The position numbers and the translations under genes were made by a program. Positions 1 to 9,002 of a stretch of 46,277 nt of DNA are shown here, one piece after another. Source of the stretch: Caulobacter sp. (GTDB lineage: Bacteria; Pseudomonadota; Alphaproteobacteria; Caulobacterales; Caulobacteraceae); assembly GCA_030652755.1 (NCBI GenBank), contig JAUSPV010000144.1, positions 1-46,277 of the forward strand, written 5' to 3'. Each line of letters opens with the position of its first letter. Position 1 is the stretch's first letter. Under the pieces are notes generated by a model that ran no database searches, was not told where the DNA came from, and saw nothing but the letters and a program-made list of their open reading frames with translations.

Positions 1-6
1 GTCCCC

Positions 7-24
7 CTCCCCGCGAGCGGGGAG
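7..24. terminator. GC-rich hairpin at window edge
   Basis: An inverted repeat (CTCCCCGC / GCGGGGAG) forms an 8-bp stem about 15 bases downstream of the stop codon of the first minus-strand gene. No T-run is visible on the minus strand before the window ends, so it is either a weak terminator of the operon ending at 39 or an ordinary intergenic palindrome. Confidence 0.3.
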
Positions 25-38
25 GATTGCGCCGCACG

Positions 39-512
39 TCAGTCCTCGTCCGCCCCGTCGGCGTCAGAACCCTCGTGATCCTTCAGCTGGCTCATCGACA
101 GCAGGCCGCAGAGAGCAAAGCCGACGAAGGCAAGCAGCACCGGCGGTGGCGCCCTGCCACTCCCCAGAAACGACCCGATGACGAACTCGCCCAGCAGCAC
201 GAGGCGTAGCACCGGCAGCAGGCCTCCACCCCACTTCGGATCCATCAGCCCGGACCGGCTGAACCGGACCGGTCGAACCGGGAACGCAGCCTGCCATTCC
301 CGTCCCAACGCCCGCTGCACGGCCGGGTCGAACGCAACCCGCAAGAACACCACCGCCAGCGCGAAGGCCGAAGCGTAGAGCGCCCGCTGCAGCTGGTCAT
401 CCGATAGCGCGTCGGTGAACAGGGCAATCGGGAAGAGGATCGCGTCCGCGGCCGCGACCAGCAACGCCATCAGGGCGAGAGGCCGTCCAAGGCCATAGAG
501 GCGTGCGCGCAT
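39..512 (-). CDS. hypothetical small membrane protein
   Basis: I do not recognise the family. The product is about 157 residues with three or four hydrophobic stretches (about residues 9-32, 43-60, 98-115 and 123-142 of the ATG form) and an acidic C-terminal tail ([10 protein letters not shown]), so it is probably an inner-membrane protein. I chose the ATG at 512, two bases after the sdaA stop, because a GTGGAG sequence lies at a sensible distance. A GTG at 521 would add three residues and overlap sdaA by 7 bp. It is the last gene of the minus-strand amino-acid cluster. The tight spacing shows co-transcription with sdaA, but nothing in the sequence gives a function. Confidence 0.7.
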   Translation of the reverse strand: MRARLYGLGRPLALMALLVAAADAILFPIALFTDALSDDQLQRALYASAFALAVVFLRVAFDPAVQRALGREWQAAFPVRPVRFSRSGLMDPKWGGGLLPVLRLVLLGEFVIGSFLGSGRAPPPVLLAFVGFALCGLLSMSQLKDHEGSDADGADED

Positions 513-514
513 CC

Positions 515-1903
515 TCAGCACTCCACCCGGTTCACGGCCAGCCCGACGGCGAGGCCGCCGAGCGACGTCTCTTTGTAGATTTCGTTCATATCCTCGCCGG
601 TGCGCTTCATGGTGGCGATGACCTTGTCGAGCGACACCGAGTGCTCGCCGTCGCCCAGCAGCGCCAGGCGGGCGGCGTCGATGGCCTTGATGGCGCCCAT
701 GGCGTTGCGCTCGATGCAGGGGATCTGGACCAGGCCGCCGATCGGGTCGCAGGTGAGGCCCAGGTTATGCTCCATGCCGATCTCGGCGGCGTTCTCGATC
801 TGGGCGTTGCTGCCGCCCATGGCCGCGCACAGGCCCGCCGCCGCCATCGAGCAGGCCACGCCCACCTCGCCCTGGCAGCCGACCTCGGCGCCGCTGATCG
901 AGGCGTTCTTCTTGTAAAGGGCGCCGATCGCTGCGGCGGTCAGCAGGAAGGTGCGGCGACCCTCCGGCGTGCCCTGGTAGAAGCGGTCGTAGAAGCGCAG
1001 CACGGCCGGAACCAGCCCGGCCGCGCCGTTGGTCGGGGCGGTGACCACCCGGCCGCCGGCGGCGTTCTCCTCGTTGACCGCCAGGGCCCAGAGGTTGACG
1101 AAGTCCAGCGCCGCCAGCGGGTCGCTGATCGACTTCTCGACCTTGGCCATGATCGTCTGGTGCACCTGTTTCGCCCGCCGCTTGACCGACAGCCCGCCGG
1201 GCAGGACGCCGTCGATCCGCATGCCGCGCTCGATACAGGCCTCCATGGCCTCATGGATGGTTTGAAGCCCGGCGATCACCTCGGCCTCGGAGCGGCGGAC
1301 CTTTTCGTTGGCCATCATCGCCTGGGCGATGGTGACGCCCGCCGCCTGTGTCATCTCCAGCAGGTCGGCGCCGGACTCGAACGGGTAGGGGACCGGCGGG
1401 CCGTCCTCGTCGCCGGTGTTGCGGAAGATCTCCTCCTCGTCGCGGACAAACCCTCCGCCGACGGAGAAGTAGCTGCGCTCGGCAAGGACCGTCTCGCCCG
1501 AGCGCGCGGTCAGGGTCATGGCGTTGGGATGCTGCGGCAGCCGTTCGCGGCCGGCCCATATGATGTCGGCCGCCGCGTCGAAGGCGATGGACGGCCCGTC
1601 CCCGCCCAGCGTCATCCGGCCGGTCTCGCGCAGGCCGGCCAGCGCCGCCTCGCCGGCGTCCGGGTCCAGCGTCGCCGGCTCGAAGCCCATCAGCCCCTGC
1701 AGCGTCGCCCGGTCGGTGGCGTGGCCCCGGCCGGTCAGGGCCAGGGAGGCGTAGAATCTGATCCGCACCCCGGTCACCGACGCCAGCAAGCCGCGCTCGC
1801 GCAGCAGGCCGACGAACCGCACCGCCGCCGTCATCGGCCCCATGGTGTGCGAGCTCGACGGACCGACGCCCGGCTTGAACAGATCGAAGACGCTGACGGT
1901 CAT
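515..1903 (-). CDS. sdaA: L-serine ammonia-lyase (iron-sulfur, single chain)
   Basis: Deaminates L-serine to pyruvate and ammonia in the cytoplasm. The product is 462 residues, the usual length of the one-chain bacterial enzyme in which the beta domain (N-terminal) and alpha domain (C-terminal) are fused. The N terminus carries the family signature [10 protein letters not shown] (about residues 14-23). The C-terminal half has the cysteines expected to bind the 4Fe-4S cluster, in [11 protein letters not shown] and [13 protein letters not shown]. The gene follows the M28 peptidase gene by 10 bp on the same strand and is part of a run that also encodes a threonine dehydratase and a D-hydroxyamino-acid PLP enzyme, so the cluster looks like peptide and hydroxyamino-acid catabolism. 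Confident assignment. Confidence 0.95.
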   Translation of the reverse strand: MTVSVFDLFKPGVGPSSSHTMGPMTAAVRFVGLLRERGLLASVTGVRIRFYASLALTGRGHATDRATLQGLMGFEPATLDPDAGEAALAGLRETGRMTLGGDGPSIAFDAAADIIWAGRERLPQHPNAMTLTARSGETVLAERSYFSVGGGFVRDEEEIFRNTGDEDGPPVPYPFESGADLLEMTQAAGVTIAQAMMANEKVRRSEAEVIAGLQTIHEAMEACIERGMRIDGVLPGGLSVKRRAKQVHQTIMAKVEKSISDPLAALDFVNLWALAVNEENAAGGRVVTAPTNGAAGLVPAVLRFYDRFYQGTPEGRRTFLLTAAAIGALYKKNASISGAEVGCQGEVGVACSMAAAGLCAAMGGSNAQIENAAEIGMEHNLGLTCDPIGGLVQIPCIERNAMGAIKAIDAARLALLGDGEHSVSLDKVIATMKRTGEDMNEIYKETSLGGLAVGLAVNRVEC

Positions 1904-1913
1904 CGGCCGAGCG

Positions 1914-3572
1914 CTATTTGCGCTCGGACTTGCTCGCGTCGCGGGTCGCCTTGAACTCGACGCCCTCGCCCCATTCCGGCCACCGGGTCGAGTTGGCCAG
2001 GTCGCGGCCGAGGCGGAACAGCAGCCCGACGTCTGCGGCCATGCCGACCAGCGGCCAGCTGGGGTCGAAGTTGTCGGCCTGTTGGTGGTAGCGGTCCTTG
2101 CGATAGGCCTCGGCCGAGGCCTTGCCCGCCTCGACGCCGCCCTCGGCCCAGTCCTGGCCGCCGCCGAACGAGATGGCCGGCACGCCGCGCTTGGCCAGCG
2201 AGAAGTGATCGGAGCGGAAGAAGTAGCCGGCGTAGGTGTTGGGGTCGGGCGTATAGGCGCGGCCCGACCTGGCGGCCTCGGCGATCAGCATGTCGAGCAG
2301 ATCGACCTTGGTGCTGCCCGAGATGGTGAAGTCCTTGGTCAAACCAAAGACGTTCATGCCGTCGGCGTTCAGCACCCCGGCCGTGGTGGCCAGCGGATAG
2401 AGCGGATTGGCGGCGTAGTATTCCGAGCCGAGCAGGCCCTTTTCCTCCGCCGTCACCCACAGGAAGACCACCGAGCGGTCGGTCGGGCCGGCGGCCTTGA
2501 ACAGACGGGCCAGCTCCAGCAGGCCGGCCGTTCCGGTCGCGTTGTCGATGGCGCCGTTGTAGATGCGATCGCCCGCGGCGTCGGGCGCGCCGATGCCGAT
2601 ATGGTCCCAGTGGGCGGTGTACATCACGGTCTCGCCGGGACGGGTCTTGCCCGGCAGCAGGGCGACGACGTTCTGGCTGACGATGACCTCGTGCTTGACC
2701 TTGTAGTCGCCCGACAGGGTGACGCCCTTCAGCTCCACCGGCGTGAAGGCGCGGGTGCGGGCGGCGGCCTTCTGCGCCTCGAAGTCCAGGCCCGCGGCCT
2801 TGAACAGCTCCACGGCGATGCCGCGCTGCATCCAGCCCTCGATCGTCGGGTGCGCCGCCGTCGGGTCCTTGCGGACGATGTCGAACATCTCGTTGGTGTT
2901 GGAATTGGTGACCGTCGCCCAGCCGTAGGAGGCGGGTTCGGTCTCATGCACGATGATCAGGCCCAGGGCGCCCTGGCGCGCGGCCTCCTCGTACTTGTAG
3001 GTCCAGCGACCGTAGTAGGTCATGGCCTTGCCGTTGAAGTCGCCCTCTCCGCCCTCGAAGTCGGGGTCGTTGATCAGCACAACGGCGATCTTGCCCTTCA
3101 GGTCGACGCCCTTGAAGTCGTCCCAGTTCCGCTCCGGCGCCTTGACGCCGTAGCCGAGGAAGACCAGCGGCGCGTTGGCGAAGGTCACCGCGTCGACGTT
3201 GGTCATGGCCGCGCGGATCGCCAGGTCGCCGCCCTGGGCCAGCGGCCGGGTCAGGCCGCCGACGGTCGCCGAGAAGGTGGGGGTTCCGACGATCTCGTAG
3301 CGCGACAGCGGCACATCCTGGGTCCAGGCGCGCTTGCCGTCCTTCAGGTCGCCGCCGGGCTGCAGGCCGATCTTCGTCAGCTGCTCGATCAGATAGGCGA
3401 CGGTCTTTTCCTCCCCGGCGCTGTTGGGCGCCCGGCCTTCGAAGGCGTCCGACGACAGGACCTTGATGTCCTCCCGCATGCGGGCGGGGTCGGCCGCGGG
3501 GGCCGGCGCGGCGGCGAGGGCGACCAGCGGCGCGGCGCAGACCGCGATGGCGGCGAGCAGGTACTTTTTCAT
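1914..3572 (-). CDS. M28 family zinc metallopeptidase with PA domain
   Basis: Secreted or periplasmic co-catalytic zinc aminopeptidase of the M28 (transferrin-receptor-like) type. The 552-residue product starts with a signal peptide (MKKYLLAAIAVCAAPLVALA, cleavage near residues 20-27). A protease-associated (PA) domain fits about residues 120-270, between the N-terminal and catalytic parts. The five expected zinc-site residues are visible: H321 (TAHWDH), D343 (GAIDNATG), the E376-E377 pair (VTAEEKG), D404 (LNADG) and H456 (RSDHF). It probably releases N-terminal amino acids from peptides. It lies upstream of sdaA and downstream of the SDR gene, which fits peptide feeding into serine/threonine breakdown. 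The exact substrate is unknown. Confidence 0.9.
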   Translation of the reverse strand: MKKYLLAAIAVCAAPLVALAAAPAPAADPARMREDIKVLSSDAFEGRAPNSAGEEKTVAYLIEQLTKIGLQPGGDLKDGKRAWTQDVPLSRYEIVGTPTFSATVGGLTRPLAQGGDLAIRAAMTNVDAVTFANAPLVFLGYGVKAPERNWDDFKGVDLKGKIAVVLINDPDFEGGEGDFNGKAMTYYGRWTYKYEEAARQGALGLIIVHETEPASYGWATVTNSNTNEMFDIVRKDPTAAHPTIEGWMQRGIAVELFKAAGLDFEAQKAAARTRAFTPVELKGVTLSGDYKVKHEVIVSQNVVALLPGKTRPGETVMYTAHWDHIGIGAPDAAGDRIYNGAIDNATGTAGLLELARLFKAAGPTDRSVVFLWVTAEEKGLLGSEYYAANPLYPLATTAGVLNADGMNVFGLTKDFTISGSTKVDLLDMLIAEAARSGRAYTPDPNTYAGYFFRSDHFSLAKRGVPAISFGGGQDWAEGGVEAGKASAEAYRKDRYHQQADNFDPSWPLVGMAADVGLLFRLGRDLANSTRWPEWGEGVEFKATRDASKSERK

Positions 3573-3647
3573 GGAACGACGCTCTCCCGGCGATGTTTTT
3601 TGCCGGCGGACCCTATCGTCGGGAAAGGCTGTTCGCCAAGGCCTGAA

Positions 3648-4379
3648 TCAGAGGGTCAATCCGCCGTCGACGATCAGGGTCTGGCCAGTGACGTAGGACG
3701 CCAGCGGCGAGGCGAGGAACAGCACCGCGCCTGCCATGTCTTCGGGGGTGCCCAGCCGGTGCATGGGAATACCGCGCAGGCTGGCGGCCAGACGCTCGGG
3801 ATTGTCGGTGGTCACCTTGGTCAGCTTGGTGTCGACCAGGCCCGGCGCCACGCCGTTGACCCGGATCCCGTCGCTGGCCCAGGCCTGTCCCAGCGTGCGG
3901 GTCAGGGCCACGGCCCCGGCCTTGGAAGCGTTGTAGGCCGGGTTGCCCCGCGTGGCGTGATAGGCGGCCGTCGAGCTGATGGTGACGATATTGCCGCCGC
4001 TGTCCTTCAGCGCCGCATGGAACTTCATCGCGCAGGCCATCAGGCTGTCGAGGTTGACCCCGACCACCTTGCGGAAGCCCTCCATCTCGAACTCGCCCTT
4101 GCGGTAGAGAACCGTGCCCTGCGCCAGAACCAGCACGTCCAGACCGTCGAACGGAGCCGGCGCGGCCTCAACCTGGGCGTTGTCGGCGGCGTCGACGCGG
4201 AAGAAGTCGAGACCCGACAAGTCCGAGCCGTCCTCGACGCGATAGTCGTCCTTGTCCCGCGTGCCCCACACCGCGACCCTGGCCCCGCGCGCGAGGAAGC
4301 CGTGGGCGATGCCGTTGCCGATGCCGCTGGTGCCGCCGACGACGAGCACGCGCTTGCCGGTGAAATCGAGGTCGTTCAT
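3648..4379 (-). CDS. SDR family NAD(P)-dependent oxidoreductase
   Basis: A 243-residue short-chain dehydrogenase/reductase. The cofactor motif GGTSGIGNG lies at about residues 15-23. A conserved serine occurs in TISST, and the catalytic YxxxK is in YNASK. The C-terminal motif (FLASPLASYVTGQTLIVDGG) is typical of classical SDRs. I chose the ATG at 4379 because GGAGG lies just upstream. The reading frame continues 16 codons further into the palindromic repeat region, which is unlikely to be coding. Substrate not predictable; its place among amino-acid degradation genes suggests oxidation of a hydroxy compound, but that is only inference. Confidence 0.9.
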   Translation of the reverse strand: MNDLDFTGKRVLVVGGTSGIGNGIAHGFLARGARVAVWGTRDKDDYRVEDGSDLSGLDFFRVDAADNAQVEAAPAPFDGLDVLVLAQGTVLYRKGEFEMEGFRKVVGVNLDSLMACAMKFHAALKDSGGNIVTISSTAAYHATRGNPAYNASKAGAVALTRTLGQAWASDGIRVNGVAPGLVDTKLTKVTTDNPERLAASLRGIPMHRLGTPEDMAGAVLFLASPLASYVTGQTLIVDGGLTL

Positions 4380-4393
4380 TTCAGCCTCCGCCT

Positions 4394-4468
4394 CCCCGGC
4401 GAAGGCCGGGGTCCAGATGAAACCCACCAGCCGCTCAGGCGCACCATGGATCCCGGCCTGCGCCGGGA
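4394..4468. repeat. inverted pair of REP-like palindromes
   Basis: Two short palindromes in opposite orientation lie between the SDR gene and the upstream PLP-enzyme gene. The first (4394-4411) has a perfect 7-bp stem CCCCGGC/GCCGGGG with loop GAAG. The second (4451-4468) has TCCCGGC/GCCGGGA with loop CTGC. Each is flanked by a GTCCAG-like or ATGGA-like extension, so the second is an approximate inverted copy of the first. This looks like the short dispersed intergenic palindromes common in alphaproteobacteria and may form a cruciform or attenuate readthrough in this operon. Confidence 0.65.
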
Positions 4469-4487
4469 AGAGCGGATGGGGTGTGGA

Positions 4488-5660
4488 TCAGGCCGAAACC
4501 CGGCGCGCGTCCACCGCCCAGCGTTCCCATGACCCGTCTTCCGCCACGACATGCAAGGCGTCGTAGAGATTGATGGTCGGATCGATGTGGCCCGGCTGCA
4601 GCCACACCGTCTCGCCGGGCTTCGGCGCGTCGGCCGGCCAAGGCGCGTCCGGGTCGGCGTCCAGCGCGTTGACGGCGCCGATGAAGTCGCCGCCCTTGAG
4701 CAGCGGGATGGCCGAGGGGTGCAGGATCATGCCGTGCTCGTCGCCCATCGGCCGCCACAGCGATCCGGCCGCCGCCCCGGCCGCGATCCTGGCCGGCGGG
4801 CCGTCCACGGAGTTGGCCTTGAAGCCGACGTCGACGACGACATGGCTCTTGTGCACGGCGCTGATCACGCTGGCCGCGATGAACAGAGCCTGCTCGAACG
4901 GCCAGCCGCCTTCCGGCGCGCCGCAGGCCTCGTACTCGACGTCCATGAAGGCGTAGGACCCGGCCTGCAGCTCGGTGAAGACGCCGCTCTTGAGGTCATA
5001 GCTGTGGGTGCCGGTGCCGCCGCCGGTGACCACGGCCGGGGCCAGGTTGGCGGCGGTCAGGTCGGCGATGACTCCGGAGACCATGCCCAGCACGAGGTCG
5101 TCGCCCGCCCTGCGCCCGGCCACGTCGGCGATGTGCTGCAGATGCCCGGCGTAGGACTGGATGCCGGCGTAGTCCAGCCCCTCGGTCGAGGCGGCCTGCC
5201 GGGCCAGGTCGACGGCGCGCGAGGGGTGGCAGCCGGTGCGGTGCGTGCCCGGATCGATGTCGATGACGCAGTTCAGGGTCACGCCGGCGGCCCGCGCCGC
5301 GGCGCCCAGACGCGCGATCTGCATCGCGTCGTCCACCGTCGCCCCGACCGTGGCGCCGGTCCGCGCCAGGTCGGCCAGTCGGGCCGAGCCCCAGGCCGGA
5401 TGCGGCGCGGTGACCAGCACGTCCAGCACCCCGCCGCGCACGAAGGCCTCGGCCTCGCCCACCGACTGGGCGCAGAGCCCGACCGCGCCCTTCTCGACCT
5501 GCAGCCGGCCCAGCGTCGAGCACTTGTGCGTCTTGCCGTGGGCCCGCAGCCGCACGTTGGAGGCGCGGCAGAGGCCCTGCATGGTCATCAGGTTCCGCTC
5601 GAGGGCGGCGCGGGGAATCATCAGCAGCGGGGTCTGGGGGGGAACGAAACCTGCGATCAT
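4488..5660 (-). CDS. DSD1-family PLP enzyme (D-serine dehydratase / D-threonine aldolase-like)
   Basis: A fold-type III PLP enzyme of 390 residues, the length usual for this family. The N-terminal alanine-racemase-like barrel starts TPLLMIPRAALERNL. The motif RAHGKTHK near residues 38-45 contains the lysine expected to hold the cofactor. The C-terminal DSD1 domain contains the HGMI and QPGHIDPTINLY segments, whose histidines and aspartates bind metal in family members. Known members deaminate D-serine or cleave D-threonine-like beta-hydroxy D-amino acids; the sequence does not decide which. The gene begins 2 bp after the threonine dehydratase stop, so the two are co-transcribed. Together with SdaA it would cover both stereoisomers of hydroxyamino acids. 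Confidence 0.88.
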   Translation of the reverse strand: MIAGFVPPQTPLLMIPRAALERNLMTMQGLCRASNVRLRAHGKTHKCSTLGRLQVEKGAVGLCAQSVGEAEAFVRGGVLDVLVTAPHPAWGSARLADLARTGATVGATVDDAMQIARLGAAARAAGVTLNCVIDIDPGTHRTGCHPSRAVDLARQAASTEGLDYAGIQSYAGHLQHIADVAGRRAGDDLVLGMVSGVIADLTAANLAPAVVTGGGTGTHSYDLKSGVFTELQAGSYAFMDVEYEACGAPEGGWPFEQALFIAASVISAVHKSHVVVDVGFKANSVDGPPARIAAGAAAGSLWRPMGDEHGMILHPSAIPLLKGGDFIGAVNALDADPDAPWPADAPKPGETVWLQPGHIDPTINLYDALHVVAEDGSWERWAVDARRVSA

Positions 5661-5662
5661 GC

Positions 5663-6643
5663 TCAGAGCTCTCCGGCGAGGATGGACGCGAACAGGCCCG
5701 GGTCGATGTTGCCGCCCGACAGGACCACCCCGACGGTGACGTCCTCGACGTCGATGACGCCCGACAGCAGCGCGGCCAGACCCACGGCGCCCCCGGGCTC
5801 GATGACCAGCTTCAGGGTTGTGTAGGCGTAGCGGATCGCCTCGGCCACGTCGGCGTCGGTGACGGTGGCCACCCCGTCGAGGGTGCGCTGGTTGATCGGG
5901 AAGGTGATGGCCCCGGGCGAGGGCGACTGCAGCGCGTCGCAGATCGAGCGCGCCGCCGGGTCGATCTTCTCGCGCGTACCGCTCTCCAGCGAGCGACGGG
6001 TGTCATCGAAGGCCGCCGGCTCGACGCCGAGGACCGAGGTGCGCGGCGACAGGGCCTTCACCGCCGTCGAGACCCCGGCGATCAGGCCGCCGCCGCCGAC
6101 CGGGGCCAGCACCGAGGTCAGCTCCACGCCCAGCGCGCGCGCCTGCTCGACCATCTCGACGCCCACCGTGCCCTGGCCGGCGATGACGTCGACATCATCG
6201 AACGGCCAGACGATGGTCATGCCGCGCTCCTGGGCGATCCGCACCGTGATCGCGTCGCGGTCCTCGCTGTAGCGGTCGTAGTGGATCACCTCCGCGCCGT
6301 ACGCGCGGGTGTTGGCCACCTTCATGACCGGGGCGTCGGCGGGCATGACGATCACGGCGGGGGCGCCGACCATCCGCGCCGCCAGCGCCACGCCCTGGGC
6401 GTGGTTGCCGGACGAGCAGGCGACGACGCCCCTCGCCCTCGCCCCGTGGTCCATCTGCGCGATCTTGTTCATCGCCCCGCGGAACTTGAAGGCTCCGGCC
6501 CGCTGCAGCGTCTCGGGCTTGAGCAGGATGCGGGCGCCCAGCTCCGCGTTCAGCGCCGGGCTCTCGATCAGCGGCGTCCTGACGGCCAGCCCGTCCAGAC
6601 GGACGGCGGCGGCTTGAATGTCGGCGAAGGTCACGATGCTCAT
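5663..6643 (-). CDS. threonine/serine dehydratase (PLP, catabolic type)
   Basis: A 326-residue fold-type II PLP enzyme that converts threonine (or serine) to 2-oxobutyrate (or pyruvate) and ammonia. The PLP lysine is in GAFKFRGAMNK (about residues 50-60), SSGNHAQGVA is the substrate loop, and the glycine-rich PVGGGGLIAGV binds the cofactor phosphate. The length matches a dehydratase without the C-terminal ACT regulatory domain of biosynthetic IlvA, so it resembles catabolic TdcB or serine racemase. A good Shine-Dalgarno (AGGAGGAG) precedes the ATG. It is the first gene of the minus-strand cluster and is divergent from the M20 amidohydrolase, with a shared promoter region of 65 bp. Serine racemase activity cannot be excluded. 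Confidence 0.88.
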   Translation of the reverse strand: MSIVTFADIQAAAVRLDGLAVRTPLIESPALNAELGARILLKPETLQRAGAFKFRGAMNKIAQMDHGARARGVVACSSGNHAQGVALAARMVGAPAVIVMPADAPVMKVANTRAYGAEVIHYDRYSEDRDAITVRIAQERGMTIVWPFDDVDVIAGQGTVGVEMVEQARALGVELTSVLAPVGGGGLIAGVSTAVKALSPRTSVLGVEPAAFDDTRRSLESGTREKIDPAARSICDALQSPSPGAITFPINQRTLDGVATVTDADVAEAIRYAYTTLKLVIEPGGAVGLAALLSGVIDVEDVTVGVVLSGGNIDPGLFASILAGEL

Positions 6644-6708
6644 GCCCTCCTCCTAGACCGTGGCCGCGAAAAGCGCGACGGTGCGGCGTTCACATCCGGA
6701 GTCCTTTT

Positions 6709-7929
6709 ATGAACGCGCTGACCATCGACCGCGAAGGCTGGACCGCCGCCGGCGACGCCCTGCTCCATGACGCTATCGAGCTGCGCCGCGCGATCCACAT
6801 GGAGCCGGAGCTGGGGCTGCACCTGCCGAAGACGACGGAAAAGGTGCTCAAGGCGCTCGAGGGGCTGCCGCTGGAAATCCGTCAGGGACCGTCGACGACC
6901 GGCGTGCTGGCCATCCTGAGGGGCTCGCCGAACGGCCGGACCGTGCTGCTGCGCGGCGACATGGACGCCCTGCCGCTGACCGAGGACACCGGGCTGGAGT
7001 TCACCTCCCGGACGGTCGGCGCGATGCATGCCTGCGGCCACGACACCCATGTGGCCATGCTGGCCGGCGCCGCCCGCGCCCTCTGTGCGAAGCGCGAGCA
7101 GCTGAACGGCACGGTGATGTTCATGTTCCAGCCGGGCGAGGAGGGCCACCATGGCGCCCGCTTCATGCTCGACGACGGCCTGATCGATCCGATCCCTGAC
7201 GCCGCCTTCGCGCTGCACATCTCGCCCAACATGCCGACGGGCGTCTTCGCCGGGCGGGCCGGGGCGCTGCTGGCCTCGTCGGACGTCATCGAGATTCGCA
7301 TCGTCGGGGCCGGCGGCCACGCCTCGATGCCGCATGACGCCGTTGACCCCATCCCGGTCGCCTGCGAGATCGTCACCGCGATGCAGGCCATGGTCACCCG
7401 CACCATCTCGGTCTTCGACCCGGCGGTGATCACCATCGCCAACATCGTCGCCGGCACCACCAACAACATCATCCCCGAGGACGCCTGCCTCAAAGGCACG
7501 CTGCGGACCCTGTCGGAGCGCACCCGGGAGAAGGCGCACGAAGGCATCCGCAAGGTCGCCGAGCATGTCGCCGCCGCCCACGGCTGCAAGGCCGAGGTCG
7601 AGATCATCCGCGGCTTCCCGGTCACCGTCTGCACCCCGAAGGAAGTCGAGCTGGCCGAGCGCACGGCCAAGGCCCTCTACGGCGAGGGCGCCTGGATGAC
7701 GATGCCCAACCCGATGATGGGGGCGGAGGACTTCTCCTACGTCCTGCAGAAGGCGCCGGGCCTGATGGCCTTCCTGGGCGCGGCCCCGACCGGCGTCGGC
7801 GGCGACTACCGCGCCTGCTGCGCGCTGCACTCCAACCGCATGACCCTGGACGAACAGGTGATGGCGCGCGGCATCGCCATGCACTGCGCCTTCGCCGAGG
7901 CCGTGCTGTCGGGGGCGCTGAGCGACTAG
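6709..7929 (+). CDS. M20 family amidohydrolase (hippurate hydrolase-like)
   Basis: A 406-residue cytoplasmic M20D metal-dependent amidohydrolase that removes acyl groups from N-acyl amino acids. Metal and catalytic motifs are present in order: RGDMDALP (about 82-89), HACGHDTH (107-114), PGEEGHHG (142-149), the His of FALHISP (H170), GAGGHASMPH (200-209, dimerisation domain) and GAEDFSY (338-344). The ATG is preceded by GGAG. It diverges from the threonine dehydratase gene, so both operons may answer to the same regulator and work together on amino-acid salvage. No signal peptide is seen. Confidence 0.92.
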   Translation: MNALTIDREGWTAAGDALLHDAIELRRAIHMEPELGLHLPKTTEKVLKALEGLPLEIRQGPSTTGVLAILRGSPNGRTVLLRGDMDALPLTEDTGLEFTSRTVGAMHACGHDTHVAMLAGAARALCAKREQLNGTVMFMFQPGEEGHHGARFMLDDGLIDPIPDAAFALHISPNMPTGVFAGRAGALLASSDVIEIRIVGAGGHASMPHDAVDPIPVACEIVTAMQAMVTRTISVFDPAVITIANIVAGTTNNIIPEDACLKGTLRTLSERTREKAHEGIRKVAEHVAAAHGCKAEVEIIRGFPVTVCTPKEVELAERTAKALYGEGAWMTMPNPMMGAEDFSYVLQKAPGLMAFLGAAPTGVGGDYRACCALHSNRMTLDEQVMARGIAMHCAFAEAVLSGALSD

Positions 7930-7941
7930 ACTCTTGGTTCA

Positions 7942-7990
7942 AGAGCACGATTCAACGGTCGGACGGTTCCGTCTGACCGCATCGTGCTCT
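7942..7990. terminator. long two-tier palindrome between convergent genes
   Basis: Outer arms AGAGCACGAT (7942-7951) and ATCGTGCTCT (7981-7990) pair perfectly. Inner arms 7956-7966 and 7969-7979 pair over 11 bp with a single G-U. The element fills the gap between the convergent amidohydrolase and tadC genes and overlaps the tadC stop codon. It could stop transcription from both sides, although there is no clear T-run. The arms resemble dispersed intergenic palindromes seen in alphaproteobacterial genomes. Confidence 0.6.
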
Positions 7991-8993
7991 AGCCGCCCTG
8001 TGAGGCCGGCTGCTGCGCCAAGGTGTCCTGCACCTTGATGATCGCCGGGCCCAGGATGACCACGAACAGCACCGGCAGGAAGAACAGGATCATCGGCACG
8101 GTGAGCTTGGCCGGCAGGGCGGCGGCGGTCTTCTCGGCGGCGGCCAGGCGCAGGTCGCGGTTTTCCTTGGCCATCGTCCGCAGCGCGGCGCCCAGCGGGG
8201 TGCCATAGCGTTCGGCCTGGATCATCGCGGTCGACACCGCCTTGATGCCGGGGTGGTTGGTCCGCCTGGCGAGGCCGTCATAGGCCAGCCGCCGATCCGG
8301 CAGGTAGCTGAGCTCGGCCGTGAGCAGGGTGAGCTCCTCGGCCAGCTCGATCGACGAGCCGCCGACCTCGCCGCTGACCTTCTGGATGGCCGCCTCGATC
8401 GACATGCCGCTCTCGACGCAGATCAGCAGCAGGTCGAGGGCGTCGGGGAAGGCGGCCACGATCGACTCGCGACGCTTCTGGGCGATGTTGGTGATGTAGA
8501 GGTTGGGGGCGTAGTAGCCCAGCACCAGGGCGGCGACGCAGAAGGTCACCTTGCTCATCATCGGCAAGCCGAAGTCGTTGATGACGAACAGATAGAAGGC
8601 CGCCGTCATGGCCAGGGCGAACGGCATGACGAACCGGAAGAAGTAGAAGGCGCTGATCGGCTTGGGGCCGCGGAAGCCCGCCTGGGCCATCTTCTCGGCG
8701 ACCTTGGGATCCTCCAGCAGGCGCGACAGCTGCAGCCGCTCGACGACCTTGCGATAGAGACCCTCGTCCACCTGGCGGATGCTGCTTCCGGCGCTCGCGC
8801 CGCGCTTGGCGATCTCCTCGCGGGACCGGCGGCGCAGCTCCTCGCGGCGGTTGGCGACCGACTTCAGCCGGTCCTCCAGGCCCTTGGTCTTGAACATCGG
8901 CCCGGCCAGGGTGACGATCGTGGCGAAGGTCACCACCGCGACGAAGATCGCCAGCAGATTGTCCGGGTCGGTGAGAAGTCTGACGAGGTCCAT
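7989..8993 (-). CDS. tadC: Tad pilus inner-membrane platform protein TadC (CpaH)
   Basis: A 334-residue type II secretion F-domain protein that forms, with TadB, the inner-membrane platform on which the CpaF ATPase assembles Flp pili. A T2SSF domain fits about residues 170-300. Hydrophobic segments are visible near residues 13-31, 116-136, 142-160 and 298-318. The sequence between the first segments is highly charged (EELRRRSREEIAKRG), typical of a cytoplasmic linker. It is last in the pilus operon and follows tadB by 9 bp. The neighbouring F-domain gene distinguishes the TadB/TadC pair from a type II secretion system, which has only one. Confidence 0.92.
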   Translation of the reverse strand: MDLVRLLTDPDNLLAIFVAVVTFATIVTLAGPMFKTKGLEDRLKSVANRREELRRRSREEIAKRGASAGSSIRQVDEGLYRKVVERLQLSRLLEDPKVAEKMAQAGFRGPKPISAFYFFRFVMPFALAMTAAFYLFVINDFGLPMMSKVTFCVAALVLGYYAPNLYITNIAQKRRESIVAAFPDALDLLLICVESGMSIEAAIQKVSGEVGGSSIELAEELTLLTAELSYLPDRRLAYDGLARRTNHPGIKAVSTAMIQAERYGTPLGAALRTMAKENRDLRLAAAEKTAAALPAKLTVPMILFFLPVLFVVILGPAIIKVQDTLAQQPASQGG

Positions 8994-9002
8994 CGGCCGT
9001 CC

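Noticed and set aside
1842..4532. Long plus-strand open frame opposite the M28 peptidase and SDR genes
   Set aside because: The translation is rich in Gly, Arg, Gln and Asp with no motifs; the minus-strand genes have full catalytic signatures.
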